Source: Chondrus crispus
Lineage: Eukaryota; Rhodophyta; Florideophyceae; Gigartinales; Gigartinaceae
Reading direction: 5' to 3'
DNA length: 64,000 nucleotides
Assembly: GCF_000350225.1 (NCBI RefSeq)
Contig: NW_005179078.1
Location: 119,689 to 183,688 of the forward strand
Both the position numbers and the translations under genes were made by a program. Numbering within the stretch: position 1 is the first letter of the stretch; every line of letters starts with the position of its first letter. This document shows positions 28,864 through 39,360 of this stretch, in pieces. A model generated the notes under the pieces. That model searched no databases. It was given only the letters and a program-made list of their open reading frames with translations, and was not told where the DNA came from.

Positions 28864-30488
28864 AGGCCATCGATTGGACATCTCAAAAAACGGGCGGCAA
28901 TCGAAAACAAATCCTGCCAACAACCATGACCTACAGATACAAGCGAGACAAAAATCAAACGCAGCACAAGGCGCGTTGCTCGATAAGGGGTGACAAAATG
29001 ACACCACACATCCACTATGACCCCGAAAAGACGGCCACCTACATGGCCGACAGAGCAACTGTACGAACACTGTTTGCACTCGCTGCATCAATGGACATGG
29101 TGATCGAACACTTCGACATCACCGGAGCCTACCTCCATGAGAATTACCAACATACAAAAAAAGTGTATGTCTGGCAACCGCAGAGATTCAACGGAGAATA
29201 CAAACACGCGGCCACACATGGCCAACTGAAAGGGAATGTCTATGGCACACCGGCAGCCGCGCACACGTACAGCACCCAACTGCACGCCCATCTCAAGAAA
29301 CACGGGTACAGGCAGATGAGGTCCGATACGTCACTTTTCACCAAACGAGAAGGTAAAAACAGAATTTTTGTTGGCATCAGCATGGACGATTTTCTCCCAA
29401 TCTCAACAAACAAAAAACTCATCGACGAACTGTACGCCATCCTGCAGAAAAAGTACAGCGTCAAGAGGTTAGGCAGGCCAGCAAAATATCTCAACTGGCA
29501 AATCAAGTACGTCAGCGGAGGGATACACATATCCCAACCTGCACACATAGACAGTGTAGTGGAGCTACTGTCACAGACCGGGTGCAACAGCAAAAAAACA
29601 CCCTACCTCGACGGAGTCAGCACGGACCCCCCCGGAGAAGACGAAGCAGAACGGTCCGATATTGCCACCATATATGGCAAAGCAGTAGGGGAAATCCGGT
29701 ACATCGCAGATAGCGCAAGACCGGATGTCGCATTTGCAGCAGCGATATTGGCAAGGGCACTCAAGAAACCCACACAACGCCATTGGAACCTCCTGCAAAG
29801 AACGGCACAATATCTTCACACCACCAGGGAAGACGGAATCCTCATGCCCAAAGGCAGCAAAAAGAGCGTCCACATCCGAGCATTTTCCGACGCAGATTAT
29901 GCCAACGACAAGACCAGCCGCAAGTCGATCAGCGGAATGGTAACTCTCGTCAATGGAGCACCGGTCCAGTGGCTGGCCAAGCAACAGCCAGTAGTAGCCA
30001 AAAGCACCTGTGAAGCCGAATACATCTCGGCAGCGGAAGCCACAACGCAAACGCTTTGGCTATACAACCTCCTCGACGAGATCAAGCTACCCACAAACAC
30101 GCCCACGCTGCACATAGACAACACAGCAGCTGCCCAAATGGCAAAAAGCATGGGCGCCACCAAGCGGAGGAAATGCATAGACGTACGGTACCATTTTCTA
30201 CACGACACCGTACAACAAGGCCACCTCAAGATCCTGCGAATTCCCTCCATAGAACAATACGCAGACATCTTCACGAAACCGCTGAAAGCGACGATCTACC
30301 GCATGCACAAGGACAACATCACCGTCCGCGCACCCTGCCCTCGCGTCGGGGGGAGTGTGGTTCCATCCAGAACCAAAACACAGACGCTCAGACAACGTGC
30401 ACGAACGACAGACACTGTGGTTCCATCCAGACAGGTCAGCACAGTAGATAAGGCACAGCCACATAAGGCACCACAACTCAGCACATAA
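28554..30488 (+). CDS. pol: copia-2 reverse transcriptase-RNase H (-1 frame)
   Basis: This frame is open from 28554, but RT proper starts near 28830 (AMKAIDW, MTYRYKRDKNQ). RT shows FDITGAYLHE and ISMDDFLP, where the usual YVDD is SMDD. RNase H shows FSDADYANDKTSRKSISGM, STCEAEYIS and HIDNTAAAQM, all normal. Expression needs a -1 shift from the upstream ORF. A seven-A run at 28812-28818 is ideally placed. There is no stop before the polypurine tract, so the frame runs through it into the 3' LTR and stops at 30488. The RT change at the catalytic box may impair activity. Confidence 0.9.
   Translation: MPLGQRSVSHHGNKEEPKKNTGNSQGEQTHKDDNQASKKNTTQPKEGQKHADQSEEEAKNHSHPNRSLQHHTAAENTQPGTTLPRRKKRGQAHDAELDQLDAMKAIDWTSQKTGGNRKQILPTTMTYRYKRDKNQTQHKARCSIRGDKMTPHIHYDPEKTATYMADRATVRTLFALAASMDMVIEHFDITGAYLHENYQHTKKVYVWQPQRFNGEYKHAATHGQLKGNVYGTPAAAHTYSTQLHAHLKKHGYRQMRSDTSLFTKREGKNRIFVGISMDDFLPISTNKKLIDELYAILQKKYSVKRLGRPAKYLNWQIKYVSGGIHISQPAHIDSVVELLSQTGCNSKKTPYLDGVSTDPPGEDEAERSDIATIYGKAVGEIRYIADSARPDVAFAAAILARALKKPTQRHWNLLQRTAQYLHTTREDGILMPKGSKKSVHIRAFSDADYANDKTSRKSISGMVTLVNGAPVQWLAKQQPVVAKSTCEAEYISAAEATTQTLWLYNLLDEIKLPTNTPTLHIDNTAAAQMAKSMGATKRRKCIDVRYHFLHDTVQQGHLKILRIPSIEQYADIFTKPLKATIYRMHKDNITVRAPCPRVGGSVVPSRTKTQTLRQRARTTDTVVPSRQVSTVDKAQPHKAPQLST
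28812..28818 (+). promoter_or_regulatory. Candidate -1 ribosomal frameshift site
   Basis: A AAA AAA followed by GGGG, read in the zero frame as GCA AAA AAA GGG. A -1 slip gives AAA AAA AGG and continues into RT. It matches the X XXY YYZ rule. The alternative is a simple one-base mutation in a homopolymer. Confidence 0.5.
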
Positions 30489-30549
30489 AGTCACCGCCGG
30501 CCGCCGTCCCCCCAGGGGTGAGAGGGCCATCGGTGTTCATGGCATCACA
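30356..30549 (+). repeat. copia-2 3' LTR with 60-bp extra start
   Basis: The polypurine tract (GGGGGGAG) ends at 30355, so the LTR should start at 30356. The first 15 bp (TGTGGTTCCATCCAG) recur at 30416, where the block identical to the 5' LTR begins. The 3' LTR is thus 194 bp against 134 bp for the 5' LTR. Confidence 0.8.
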
Positions 30550-32459
30550 TTGGCAACGTCGAGAATGTGTATGTTGGTTTCTAGGTTTTGGAAACACAAG
30601 GAAGGTCTCAGCTCAGGCACTTTGTTTTGGTTTCAAAACATGAGTACAAACGGGGCCGGTCAGCGTTTCAATGATGGTGGCGATGGAACTCCAGAAAAAC
30701 CCTTTCGTCTGCTCGGTACTCAACATTTGAAAGGGCTGCCTTTCCTCCTCCAAGAGCCCAAAATATCGGGATGCACCGGCAACATTGACAGAAGAATGCA
30801 AAACAGCGGCCGCTTAATGGATGGAACAAATTTCGTGGTCTATCGCGCTCTCCTACACTGCGATGACTTTTCCCCATTCTCTTCATTGTATCCGCAGGGT
30901 TCAGCAGGTGGATGCTACATGATCCCGCTTGGACTACCACCGCGAAGTCGTAACACGCGATCGTCTGTCAGAATCATTGGATTAACTCCTCCAGGTGTAT
31001 CAACGAACAATATACTGCTCTCAATCATTCCAGACTTGGTTAAGTGTACAACAGAAGGTGTGGAAGCACACACGCCTACCGGCGAGAGAGTAAGAATCTT
31101 TGTCGACGTGGTGGGTTTTGTGGCTGACTATCCAGCGGCCGCTGAAACATTGGATGTTATGGGACATACAGCAAATACGCCCTGCACTCTTTGTACATTT
31201 CGGAAGAACACCGGCGTCGGTGAGAGCGGATACGGCTATACGACAAAAGTCCATGCACACCGCACGGCGTCCTTGAGGTGCATGGAACGCCATGAAACCC
31301 TTCGCAACAGCGAAATTGACAGTCGAGACACAAACCGGCTTGGTATGAAAGACAGCAACAAGGTTAGTGACGAAAGTTCTCCTCTTCTTGCATTGCAAAG
31401 GGAACTTGAGCGCGTACGAGTTGACATACCGTTAACAAGCGATGGAAAGCGTGTGGTGTCAGGACGTTTTGAGGCATATCGCTGCAACGTCGTCGCGCCT
31501 GACCATTTGCTGGCCGGTCTCGCGAAGAACGTTATCGAGGTAGGCTTCCACGTCATTAACCGACAAGGAAACGCGGCCGCGTTCAGGGCAAAAGCTGACA
31601 TGGCAATATGCGGAGCCCTCCGAGACAATGGGTTGAAGAGGCAATCATCAGTTTTTAGTTCCAAGAATGAACTCAATTCCATTACTCTGTCAGGTGTGTT
31701 CTGTGTCCTTCTCGTGTGCGTTCCGGTTTTCTACCAACTGTTCCCGGGGATCCAGAGTGAAGAAATCACTGTTGTGTTGGATCTATTGACACAATTGCAG
31801 GAATTGATTGCGTTGACGTACTGGTGGCCATCGGAAGAGGCGGATGGTGTCTCAGATTATTTGTATGTGACAAGTGATAATGGAGCTCAATACCATGCAG
31901 ACTTGCTGGAAAGGGCTGAGAAGTATGTGACTGAGGCAGACAAGTTTTGCGCAAATTATTGCCAAGGAGTGGGTAAAGGTCGCCCCAGCTTGGACAAGCC
32001 GAACCTGCACAGTTTAATCGAGTTGTACAACCAAACAATTCCTGCCTTCGGGCATGTACGTCACTTTATGGAACTGGTGTTCGAGAATGCTCATCAACCT
32101 TTGAAGAGGTGCATAGTCCGGGGTAATCACCAAAAAGGACATTTAGCGGCCGTGGGTCATTGTTTGGGGAATGATTGGCAAGGGCGGTTGGCGTTGCTGT
32201 CCAGCACTATGACACAAACTTCGGATGCCGGACTGAAGATGGAATGCAGGAGAGGCCTTCGACGCTTGCTTCTCGGCGAAGCTTGCAACGAGTTGTCACA
32301 GGCTTCGGATGAATTGAAGGGATTCCTGAAGGACACAGATGTTAGTATATCTGATTTATTTGTCAAACCGTTGATGGACGAGATGCGGTCGAATGGGAAG
32401 GTCAACCCCGCTTGGACGGGAGATTCCGTACGATGGGAGGGGAATTGTGAAAAGGATGT

Positions 32460-32907
32460 TGTAGACAGTTACACTGCCACAAATCGACACCAGTGACTTG
32501 CGCACGACAGAAGGCGAAACGCAAGTCACTGACAGGAGAAAAAGATAAATTCACCGACACAAGCCGAGACACAAACCGACAGGAAACGAAGCAAAACACT
32601 GGCAGCAGCGAAATATACTCTCGAACCAAGCCTTGGAGACAACTGTACCCTGAAAGGTAGGGTGCGGAGGTACGGACAGCGTCCGGGTAATGGTCGAACT
32701 CGGGTGGTCGGCCACTGGTGTTGAGAGGAGAGTTTACTTCTCAGTTCGGCCCTATCTCTCGTTCTACTCCTACAAGTTAGCTACTTATAGTCTGAAGGCT
32801 TTGGTTGCTCGAAGCTGATTTCGCTGCTGCCAGTGTTTCGCTTCGTTTCCTGTCGGTTTGTGTCTCGGCTTGTGTCGGTAAATTTATCTTTTTCTCCTGT
32901 CAGTGAC
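32460..32907 (+). repeat. gypsy-2 mosaic left LTR (direct plus inverted copy)
   Basis: 32460-32614 matches the start of the 3' LTR. 32615-32633 with its border matches 33704-33723 of the same element. 32634-32907 is the reverse complement of about 35550-35823. The two copies together form a large inverted repeat. Confidence 0.88.
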
Positions 32908-35452
32908 CTTTATTCTGCGAACTTCGTACTTCGCTCAAGGCTTGGCTCGACGACTTCGCCCTACACCACGAAACAGAATCAGGATTGCTACAAGTATTCC
33001 GCAAGTTTTTCCATATATGCTGAAAGCGTAACTTGAAGGTGTCCATGACTAAGTCTCACCTGTTCTCGAAAGAACTCAAGTGGTGCGGGCGGATTATTAC
33101 GGGCGAGGGTACACGGTATGATCCTCGAAAGTTTGACGGACTGCGCAATTTCCGTTCGCCTATCACCGCGGCAGAACTTTGTGAGTATGTACACTGCGCG
33201 GCATGGATGTCACAAGGCATTCCAGATTTTGCCAAACGAGTCTCACCTCTCCGTGCTCTGCTCGAAGCAGCATACAAAAAGAGCGGTAAGAGAACAAAGA
33301 GGTCGATTTCCAAGATCACTCTAGAATCTATCGGCTGGCAGGAAGATCATGAAACTGCGTTCCGCGACATACAAGCCCAACTCCGCGAACAAGTCGAATT
33401 GTCGCATCGCGATCCTTCGAAGAAACTCTGTGTCTATACTGACGCAAGTGAAGCATACTGGGCCGCTGTCGTAACACAATGCGAACCAGCAGAACTCCTG
33501 AAGCCAGTGTCGGACCAAACCCACTCGCCACTTGCATTTCTCTCCGGTGAGTTCAAGGGGCCGAAAATTGGCTGGACTATTTACGAAAAAGAAAGGTTCG
33601 CTATCGCCGAAACATTCCACCGTCTGGAATACATGCTTATGTGTGAACCAGACACACGTGTCTTTACCGATCACCGTAATCTCCTGTTCGTCTTCGCTCC
33701 ATCTACTCTCGAACCAAGCCTTGGTAGACACAAAGTACTCAAAGTCCTACGCTGGGCCGTTTTTTTGTCACAGTTCATGTACCGTATCGAACATATCGAT
33801 GGCGAGGCAAACGTAATGGCAGACATCATGACGCGCTGGCTCCGCGGCTATCGAAACCCAAACAAAGCGATCAAACGCGTTGCACACATCCTACAGCAAT
33901 ACGATGTTGTGCCCTCATCCGCCGACCCCGACTTCGACTGGCCTAACATGAAGCAGATCTGCAAGTACCAAGATGAAAACTCTTCAACGCGCCCGATGGA
34001 AGCAAAATTGACGCCCATGGTGTTTATTGTATCAAGGGCAGAAAATGGATTCCCGATCAAGCTGACGAGCTCCAGCTACGACTTCTTATCGTCGCGCATT
34101 GTGGTACCTCAGGTCATCGCGGTGCCGAAGCAACTGCAGACGTCCTCCGCGAAGAATTCAATTGGTCTACAATGGAAAGTGACTCTCGTGCATTCGTGTC
34201 TGACTGTATCCATTGCGTCATAGCTAAGACCGGCGACAGAATCCCTCGTCCTTTCGCATCCACACTTCATGCAACGAGACCCAATGAAGTCGTGCATTTC
34301 GACTACTTGTACATGGGGCCGAGCTCTTCCGGTGAAAAGTACATACTGGTTATCAAAGACAATCTCAGCAGCTACCTCTGGCTCTTACCAACTACAAACG
34401 CCACCGCAGAGTTCGCAGCAAAATCATTGGCTCGGTGGATCCGAACATTCACCGCCATGATCGTTTGGGTGAGTGACCGGGGTACCCATTTCAAGAACGA
34501 AGTCATGACCCTACTGGCGGAAGACTACCGCATTACGCAAACTTTTACGACGGCATACTCCCCGTGGTCAAACGGAACCGTTGAAGCCGCCAATAGAAAC
34601 GTCATGGCAGCTTGTCGCTCTCTTACTACCGAACTAAAGCTTGGCCCGCATGACTGGCCCGAACTGGTGCCTATTTTGGAGTCCATCATCAATGAATCCC
34701 CAACCACTAGGCTCGGTAAATGACCTGATGGTGTATCCTACTCACCGCTCGAAGTCATGACCGGCATACCCCCTCGCCGTGAGCTACTCCGCGGCAACCA
34801 TTTACGAAATGGCAGGGTCGAACGTCTCGCCCTCGACCGCATCCGTGCCCAACAAGTGACTTCTATATCAAAGCTACAATGTACCCTTCACGCCATGCAC
34901 AAGGTGGTGAACAACGCTGTGTCAAAAAACCGAGCTCGACAGCTACGCTTTCACAACAAGCGCACCAACATCATTGAACCAAACTTTTCCCCGGGTGATT
35001 TCGTCTTAGTACGCCGAGGGCAGAACAAAGGGCATAAGACGAACTTCCGCTGGATGGGGCCGCGTCGAATTCTCGAACCCGTGAGCGAACTAGTCTACAA
35101 AGTGGCCAAGCTCGACGGTTCTTCTGTTGAGCAAGTGCACGCCGCGAGATTACGCCTCTACCACCCTAGCAACGAAAACAAGCCAGTATCTTCGGAACTC
35201 ATGGAACTAGCCGAAAGGACGGAAGCTGTGTACGAACTCATTGAACGGGTTGTCGATATTGGTGAGGATAGCGATGGGATCCACTTACGAGTCCAATGGC
35301 TTGGCCTCCCGGACGAGCGCAATTGCACCTGGGTTCCACTCATGACAATGAATGAAGACGCCCCCGCTATGCTCTCAAAATTTCTCTCTACTTTCAAGCG
35401 CAAAAAGAGCTTGATGACAAAGGCAAAGCAGTGTATCCTCCAAAACAAGTGA
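32908..35452 (+). pseudogene. pol: gypsy-2 Pol remnant (RT end, RNase H, integrase, chromodomain-like tail)
   Basis: Begins inside RT at the catalytic box, read WLDDFALH (YxDD variant, W at 32943). An in-frame TGA at 33021 follows. RNase H has VYTDASEAYW, YEKERFAIAE and FTDHRNLLF. Integrase is in another frame after about 34190 (CIHC, VVHFDYLY, WVSDRGTHF, NGTVEAANRN). A TGA at 34721 precedes the integrase C-terminus. The last part (YELIERVVDIGEDSDGIHL, VQWLGLP, CTWVP) resembles a chromodomain that guides integration to chromatin marks. Three or more lesions make it non-functional. WLDD-type RTs are less common than YLDD or YVDD. Confidence 0.88.
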
Positions 35453-35483
35453 CGTCACTACTTCGTCGCAAGCTCAGGGGCCG

Positions 35484-35823
35484 TGTAGACAGTTACACTG
35501 CCACAAATCGACACCAGTGACTTGCGCAGGACAGAAGGCGAAACGCAAGTCACTGACAGGAGAAAAAGATAAATTCACCGACACACGCCGAGACACAAAC
35601 CGACAGGAAACGAAGCGAAACACTGGCAGCAGCGAAATCAGCTTCGAGCAACCAAAGCCTTCAGACTATAAGTAGCTAACTTGTAGGAGTAGAACGAGAG
35701 ATAAGGCCGAACTGAGAAGTAAACTCTCCTCTCAACACCAGTGGCCGACCACCCGAGTTCAACCACTACCCGGACGCTGTCCGTACCTCCGCACCCCTAC
35801 CTTTCAGGGTACAGTTGTCTCCA
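35484..35823 (+). repeat. gypsy-2 3' LTR
   Basis: 340 bp, TGTAGACAG...GTTGTCTCCA. The start matches 32460 onward. Confidence 0.9.
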
Positions 35824-36434
35824 ATGTCAATGAGCTGTCCAGCTGTTGCATATCAGAAACAGAAACGATAGATTCATCTGAGCTTTTGTCGCAGCTTTTG
35901 TCACGGGCTACAAACATCCTGGAAAATCTCCGTCCAGAATTTGATACGTCAAAGAAGTCGGAAGTCAAGTTGTTCTCGTCTGCTCGGCGCGTTTGCAGAA
36001 GCTACTTGAGTGCGTCCCCACGGACGTACTCGCATGACACGATTGAGCCGAGATGTGTCGTCCAGGTTATGTTACCGCGCGGAGGGACGAAGGGATTGCT
36101 TTTGCATGCCAATGGGGCGGTCGGATCGTCATTGAACGTGTTCGCAGTTGTTGGGGTCTTGCAGAGAGAGGACGAGAGTCCTCACGCGGCTGTCGTAAGA
36201 TGCAGAGTGGATGATCGTAAAACTCTGAGGATATCCGCGGAACTGAACTCAGAGTCTATACAGGTGCTCTGTCTCACTGATGGCGTCCGTCGCGTGGCGC
36301 TGTACCACGCCTGCTCAGCCAACTCCTGTCACGTATCGAGGGACAACTCCATCAAACACTCTGCCAATGTTTTGGGTGGCGGGGCATTCTACTTTCAGAC
36401 GAGGAGAAAAGGTTACCCTGCAAGAATGGCATGA

Positions 36435-37850
36435 AGGAGATAGGGACCTGGTGTTTCAGACGCTGGAAAACCTGATTATTCGCGGAGTGGCGTTTTCTAC
36501 TGGAAAATTATCAGATTTCAGCACCCATCCCATCTGAATTGAAATTGGGCGGACTTCTGGTTACACGTCTCGCCGATCGCGTCAAGAGTTGGACACCTCG
36601 CTCTTCCTTGGCCAATCTACTGCTGACTGAAGGTATTTTTGGACACACACAACCACGCAGTTCGTTTCGCGTATGAGGGCGCAAGATCGATGCCATAGGG
36701 TCACGGCGGGCCCGCTTGTGGTGTATGGGTGATCAGGATAGCGAGAGATCGCCAGTTCTATTGCTGGTGGATGGGGCTGCGAACGGTCGATCTACAGTTG
36801 ATCGATGTCGATGCCGTCGTGATAGGAAACGCGCTGAAAGTAGGTTGATATGCACGCACGTGGGTTGCATTTTTGTCCGCGTATGTCCGCACTATCTGAC
36901 CATCTTCAAATTCTTGTGATGAGATCGCCTTTGTCTGCGTGCGAACCTGACGGAATTAAAACCGTGTTTGTCTTGTGAAAGTGTTGGATGGATTGTAAGT
37001 TGTCGTTGACGCTTCGCGAATCAGTCCGGCCGGACAGGCGTGCTGCACACAGTATCTTACCTACTTCAGTTTACATCTACACTTGTCCCCACAACAGTTG
37101 GTCGTCGGAACTTGAAGGCATGGTAAACTGAACTCCGTCATGATTAGAAGTGTCACATGGCATCGGCGCCGGAAGTTAGGCAGTTCTTGTTGCGTGAAAG
37201 TGTTGGATGGATTGTAAGTTGTCGTTGACGCTTCGCGAATCAGTCCGGCCGGACATGCCTGCTGCACGCAGTATCTAACCTACTTCAGTTTACAAATGCG
37301 CTTGTCCCCACAACAGTTGGTCGTCGGAGCTTGAAGCGGCAAGGAGACTGTATATTGCGCTGCGTAGCGTATGTAGATAAGGAGCTAACATAGTGGTAAA
37401 CCGACTACTGACTCTTGCTCGCAATTTACACTGCTCCCATCCTATATGACAACTGGTACCACGGGTGCGGTGCATTGACCCGATCCTACGTGTGCACACC
37501 GCCGACCAGAAACAAACGTTGGATCATTCCAGTCTGTTTGGCAGTACCAAAACGCAATAAACTACTGCATGCCCATGCCCAGTGGTTAATCTGGGATGTT
37601 TTTCAGATGGATCAGCCCAGCACGTATGGCAGTACCGCCAAATATTACAATGAGGCACTGCCATGTCCAATGGTAAATCTGCGATTTTTTTCAGTTGGCC
37701 CAGCGACGGCAAGGTATTGGAAGAGTACCAATAGATTACGGCTTGCAGGGAATTCGGTGCAAAATCAGTATCAAAAATTTTGCTCAAAAAATGTCTTGAC
37801 TATCATTGGTACGGCCAAATCAAAACTTAAATTAATCGTAACGTTACGGG
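36435..37850. repeat. CACTA right non-coding arm with subterminal repeats
   Basis: No gene. A 143-bp unit occurs at 36975-37117 and 37194-37336 (offset 219 bp), containing GTGTTGGATGGATTG and CCGGCCGGAC. Between about 37570 and 37740, GG(T)TAATCTG and GGCAGTACC words recur. Such arrays near the ends are typical transposase binding regions in CACTA elements. Confidence 0.7.
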
Positions 37851-37869
37851 CCAGATTTACTTCGTAGTG
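37851..37869 (-). repeat. CACTA right terminal inverted repeat
   Basis: On minus it begins CACTACGAAGTAAATCTGG; it pairs with 15944-15962. The duplication CG follows at 37870-37871. Confidence 0.85.
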
Positions 37870-37871
37870 CG

Positions 37872-39250
37872 GACTTCGAGAAGACGACTACGTCGTCTAA
37901 GTAAACTCTCACGAAGCTAAGCCTTTGGAAAAGCTGGTCTATCATCCTTCGGAATGGACAGGGGGCGTTCATTAACCCGAACGGCATCACCTCGAACTTA
38001 AACGTCCCAAAACGGCAGACGAAAGTCGTCTTCTCTTTGCAGTTCCCAGCCATCTGGACTTGCCAATACCCCGAGAACAAGTCAAGCGTTGTGAAGACCG
38101 AGCTCCCCTCAAAATCATCGAAGATCTCCTCGATCTTTGGCAAGGGCCAACGATCGGCTTTCATTTTGCGATTGAGGGTGCGGTAATCTACACAGAACCT
38201 GCGGTTTCCGTCTTTCTTCGATGCGATAACGATAGGAAAGGACCAGGCCGAAATGGAAGGGGTTATTATTCCCGCCTCCACCATCTTACGAAGCTGCTCA
38301 CGTACCACTTCATTGTGGCGTGGCGGAAGCCTACGTGGAGCGTGCGTAATGGGGCTTGGATCTTCTAGCTCAAATGAGTGAGACACCGGAACATCTGCCG
38401 GTCTTAAATCGTCGAGTGACCAAGCTAAGATCCCTGAGTTCTGGATAGAATTCACAATGCTCTCCCTGGCTTCGAAAGCCAGGTGGCGCAATTTCTCTCG
38501 GAGAAGGGCTACTTGAAGCCGTTCCGGGCCTTCGTCGTCTACTCTGCCATCTCCTTTCGCGTTTTCCGAGTCGGACTTTAGGCCCTCTTTCACTAGATCA
38601 GGATGACCATCCAATTCATCTTCGGCTCCATCCGGTAGCTTGGTGAGTCCCAAATCAGGTTCAAATGGTGGCTGGTCAAGAGTCGCCAAGACAAATTCAT
38701 TGTCGCTTGTCGTAGACGAGCCAGGTACAGCCTCAGAGTCGGAGGTGAAATCCTCACTATCAGTTGAGGCTGCACTCCGTGAAACGTGTTCCACATCCAT
38801 GTTGAGGCCTAGTCTGGTTGTATCCTCACCTACTGTCATCTGCACATGTTGCTTACCAAGATTGATGCATGCCTGTAGTCACTCAAGGATCGGAAGCCCT
38901 ATGATCAGGTCGAACGGCGATCCTTTCACGACTAGGAAGTCTAACTTCACGATAAGTTCACCAAACGATGTTGGTATCTGATGAAGCGATCCCAGGCAGG
39001 GCGCATTAGCACCATCTGCCACCGTGATATGCTTCTCAGTCGGTTGCCGGGAGAGGCAAAACTTAGACGCCAACTTTGGCGAGATTATGTTCGGTACGGC
39101 CCCAGAATCTAACAGGGCTGTAGCTTCCGTCCCATAAACCTTCACAGTTACCAGCCGCAGCCTTCGAGACTTCGTATCGGCGTGACCTGCGAAAGCACGA
39201 CCACGGACTCTTTGTTTCGCAAACAAGCGGCCTATCTCCTTCTTCGCCAC
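37872..39250 (-). pseudogene. pol: gypsy-1 protease and N-terminal reverse transcriptase
   Basis: Upstream half of gypsy-1 pol. The protease shows ALLDSGAVPNIIS and LIIGLPILE. A single TGA at 38879-38881 separates it from RT in the same frame. RT continues with ITPSISAWSFP, FCVDYRTLN, TLDLFSGYWQVQ and VRVYLDDVVVFS, so the catalytic YLDD is intact. The frame is cut by the CACTA insertion just after YLDD. The other half lies at 13875-15941. Most lesions in this element are single-base, so decay is limited. Confidence 0.9.
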
Positions 39251-39360
39251 TTCCGCATCGCCGCGAACAAGCTGTCCGAAAGTGAGTCCGGAAGATGCGT
39301 TTGCAAGCTCCGAAACGACATTATAACTTCCTCACATACTCCTGGAGGGATGTTTTCTGG

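Larger units (their letters stand above)
25870..30549 (+). mobile_element. copia-2: Ty1/copia element inserted in the CACTA transposase
   Basis: A 4.68-kb element with target duplication TTGGC at 25865-25869 and 30550-30554. The 5' LTR is 25870-26003. The 3' LTR ends at 30549 and shares an identical 134-bp block. Two overlapping ORFs follow the order Gag-PR-INT then RT-RH. The sense strand is strikingly rich in A and C. Identical LTR blocks indicate very recent insertion. Confidence 0.95.
32460..35823 (+). mobile_element. gypsy-2: 5'-truncated, rearranged Ty3/gypsy element in the CACTA transposase
   Basis: Target duplication ATGT at 32456-32459 and 35824-35827. The 3' LTR is 35484-35823. The left end starts as a normal LTR (32460-32614), switches to 19 bases matching the internal RNase H region, then to an inverted LTR piece (32634-32907), then enters mid-RT. 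Gag, protease and the first part of RT are missing. The RT, RNase H, integrase and chromodomain-like tail remain, with several stops. Confidence 0.9.
24413..36434 (+). pseudogene. CACTA TNP2-type transposase gene, interrupted by two LTR elements
   Basis: Three exon-like parts: 24413-25869, 30555-32459 and 35828-36434. With each insertion and one copy of its duplication removed, they form a single open frame of about 1322 codons. The ATG at 24413 (MSGRRKRRR) is preferred; the frame is open back to 24284. The middle part shows the TNP2 core: MIPLGLPP, then NNILLSIIPDL, then VDVVGFVADYPAA and TPCTLCTF, corresponding to the domain that catalyses excision and integration of CACTA elements. The N-terminal part has a basic start and an acidic region. 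No frameshift or stop was noticed outside the two insertions, so the gene was probably functional until disrupted. Confidence 0.85.
15944..37869 (+). mobile_element. 21.9-kb CACTA (EnSpm-type) DNA transposon
   Basis: Ends are inverted repeats starting CACTACGA: 15944-15962 on plus and 37851-37869 on minus, with about 13 of the first 16 positions alike. The flanking duplication is CG (15942-15943 and 37870-37871). Removing the insert plus one CG joins the gypsy-1 RT frame without a shift, which confirms both ends. It encodes a TNP2-type transposase (24413-36434, interrupted), further genes at 16305-22678, and an ARP10-like gene. Subterminal repeats lie near the right end. Copia-2 and gypsy-2 account for about 8 kb of the length. 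Confidence 0.92.

Noticed and set aside
30550..30620. Separate start for a 648-codon ORF after copia-2
   Set aside because: The TTG start is just the target duplication. The frame is the continuation of the interrupted transposase.
37844..38845. gypsy-1 upstream half as a separate solo element
   Set aside because: Matching AGGAG duplications, shared LTRs and exact frame continuation across the CACTA insert show it is the same element as 13875-15941.
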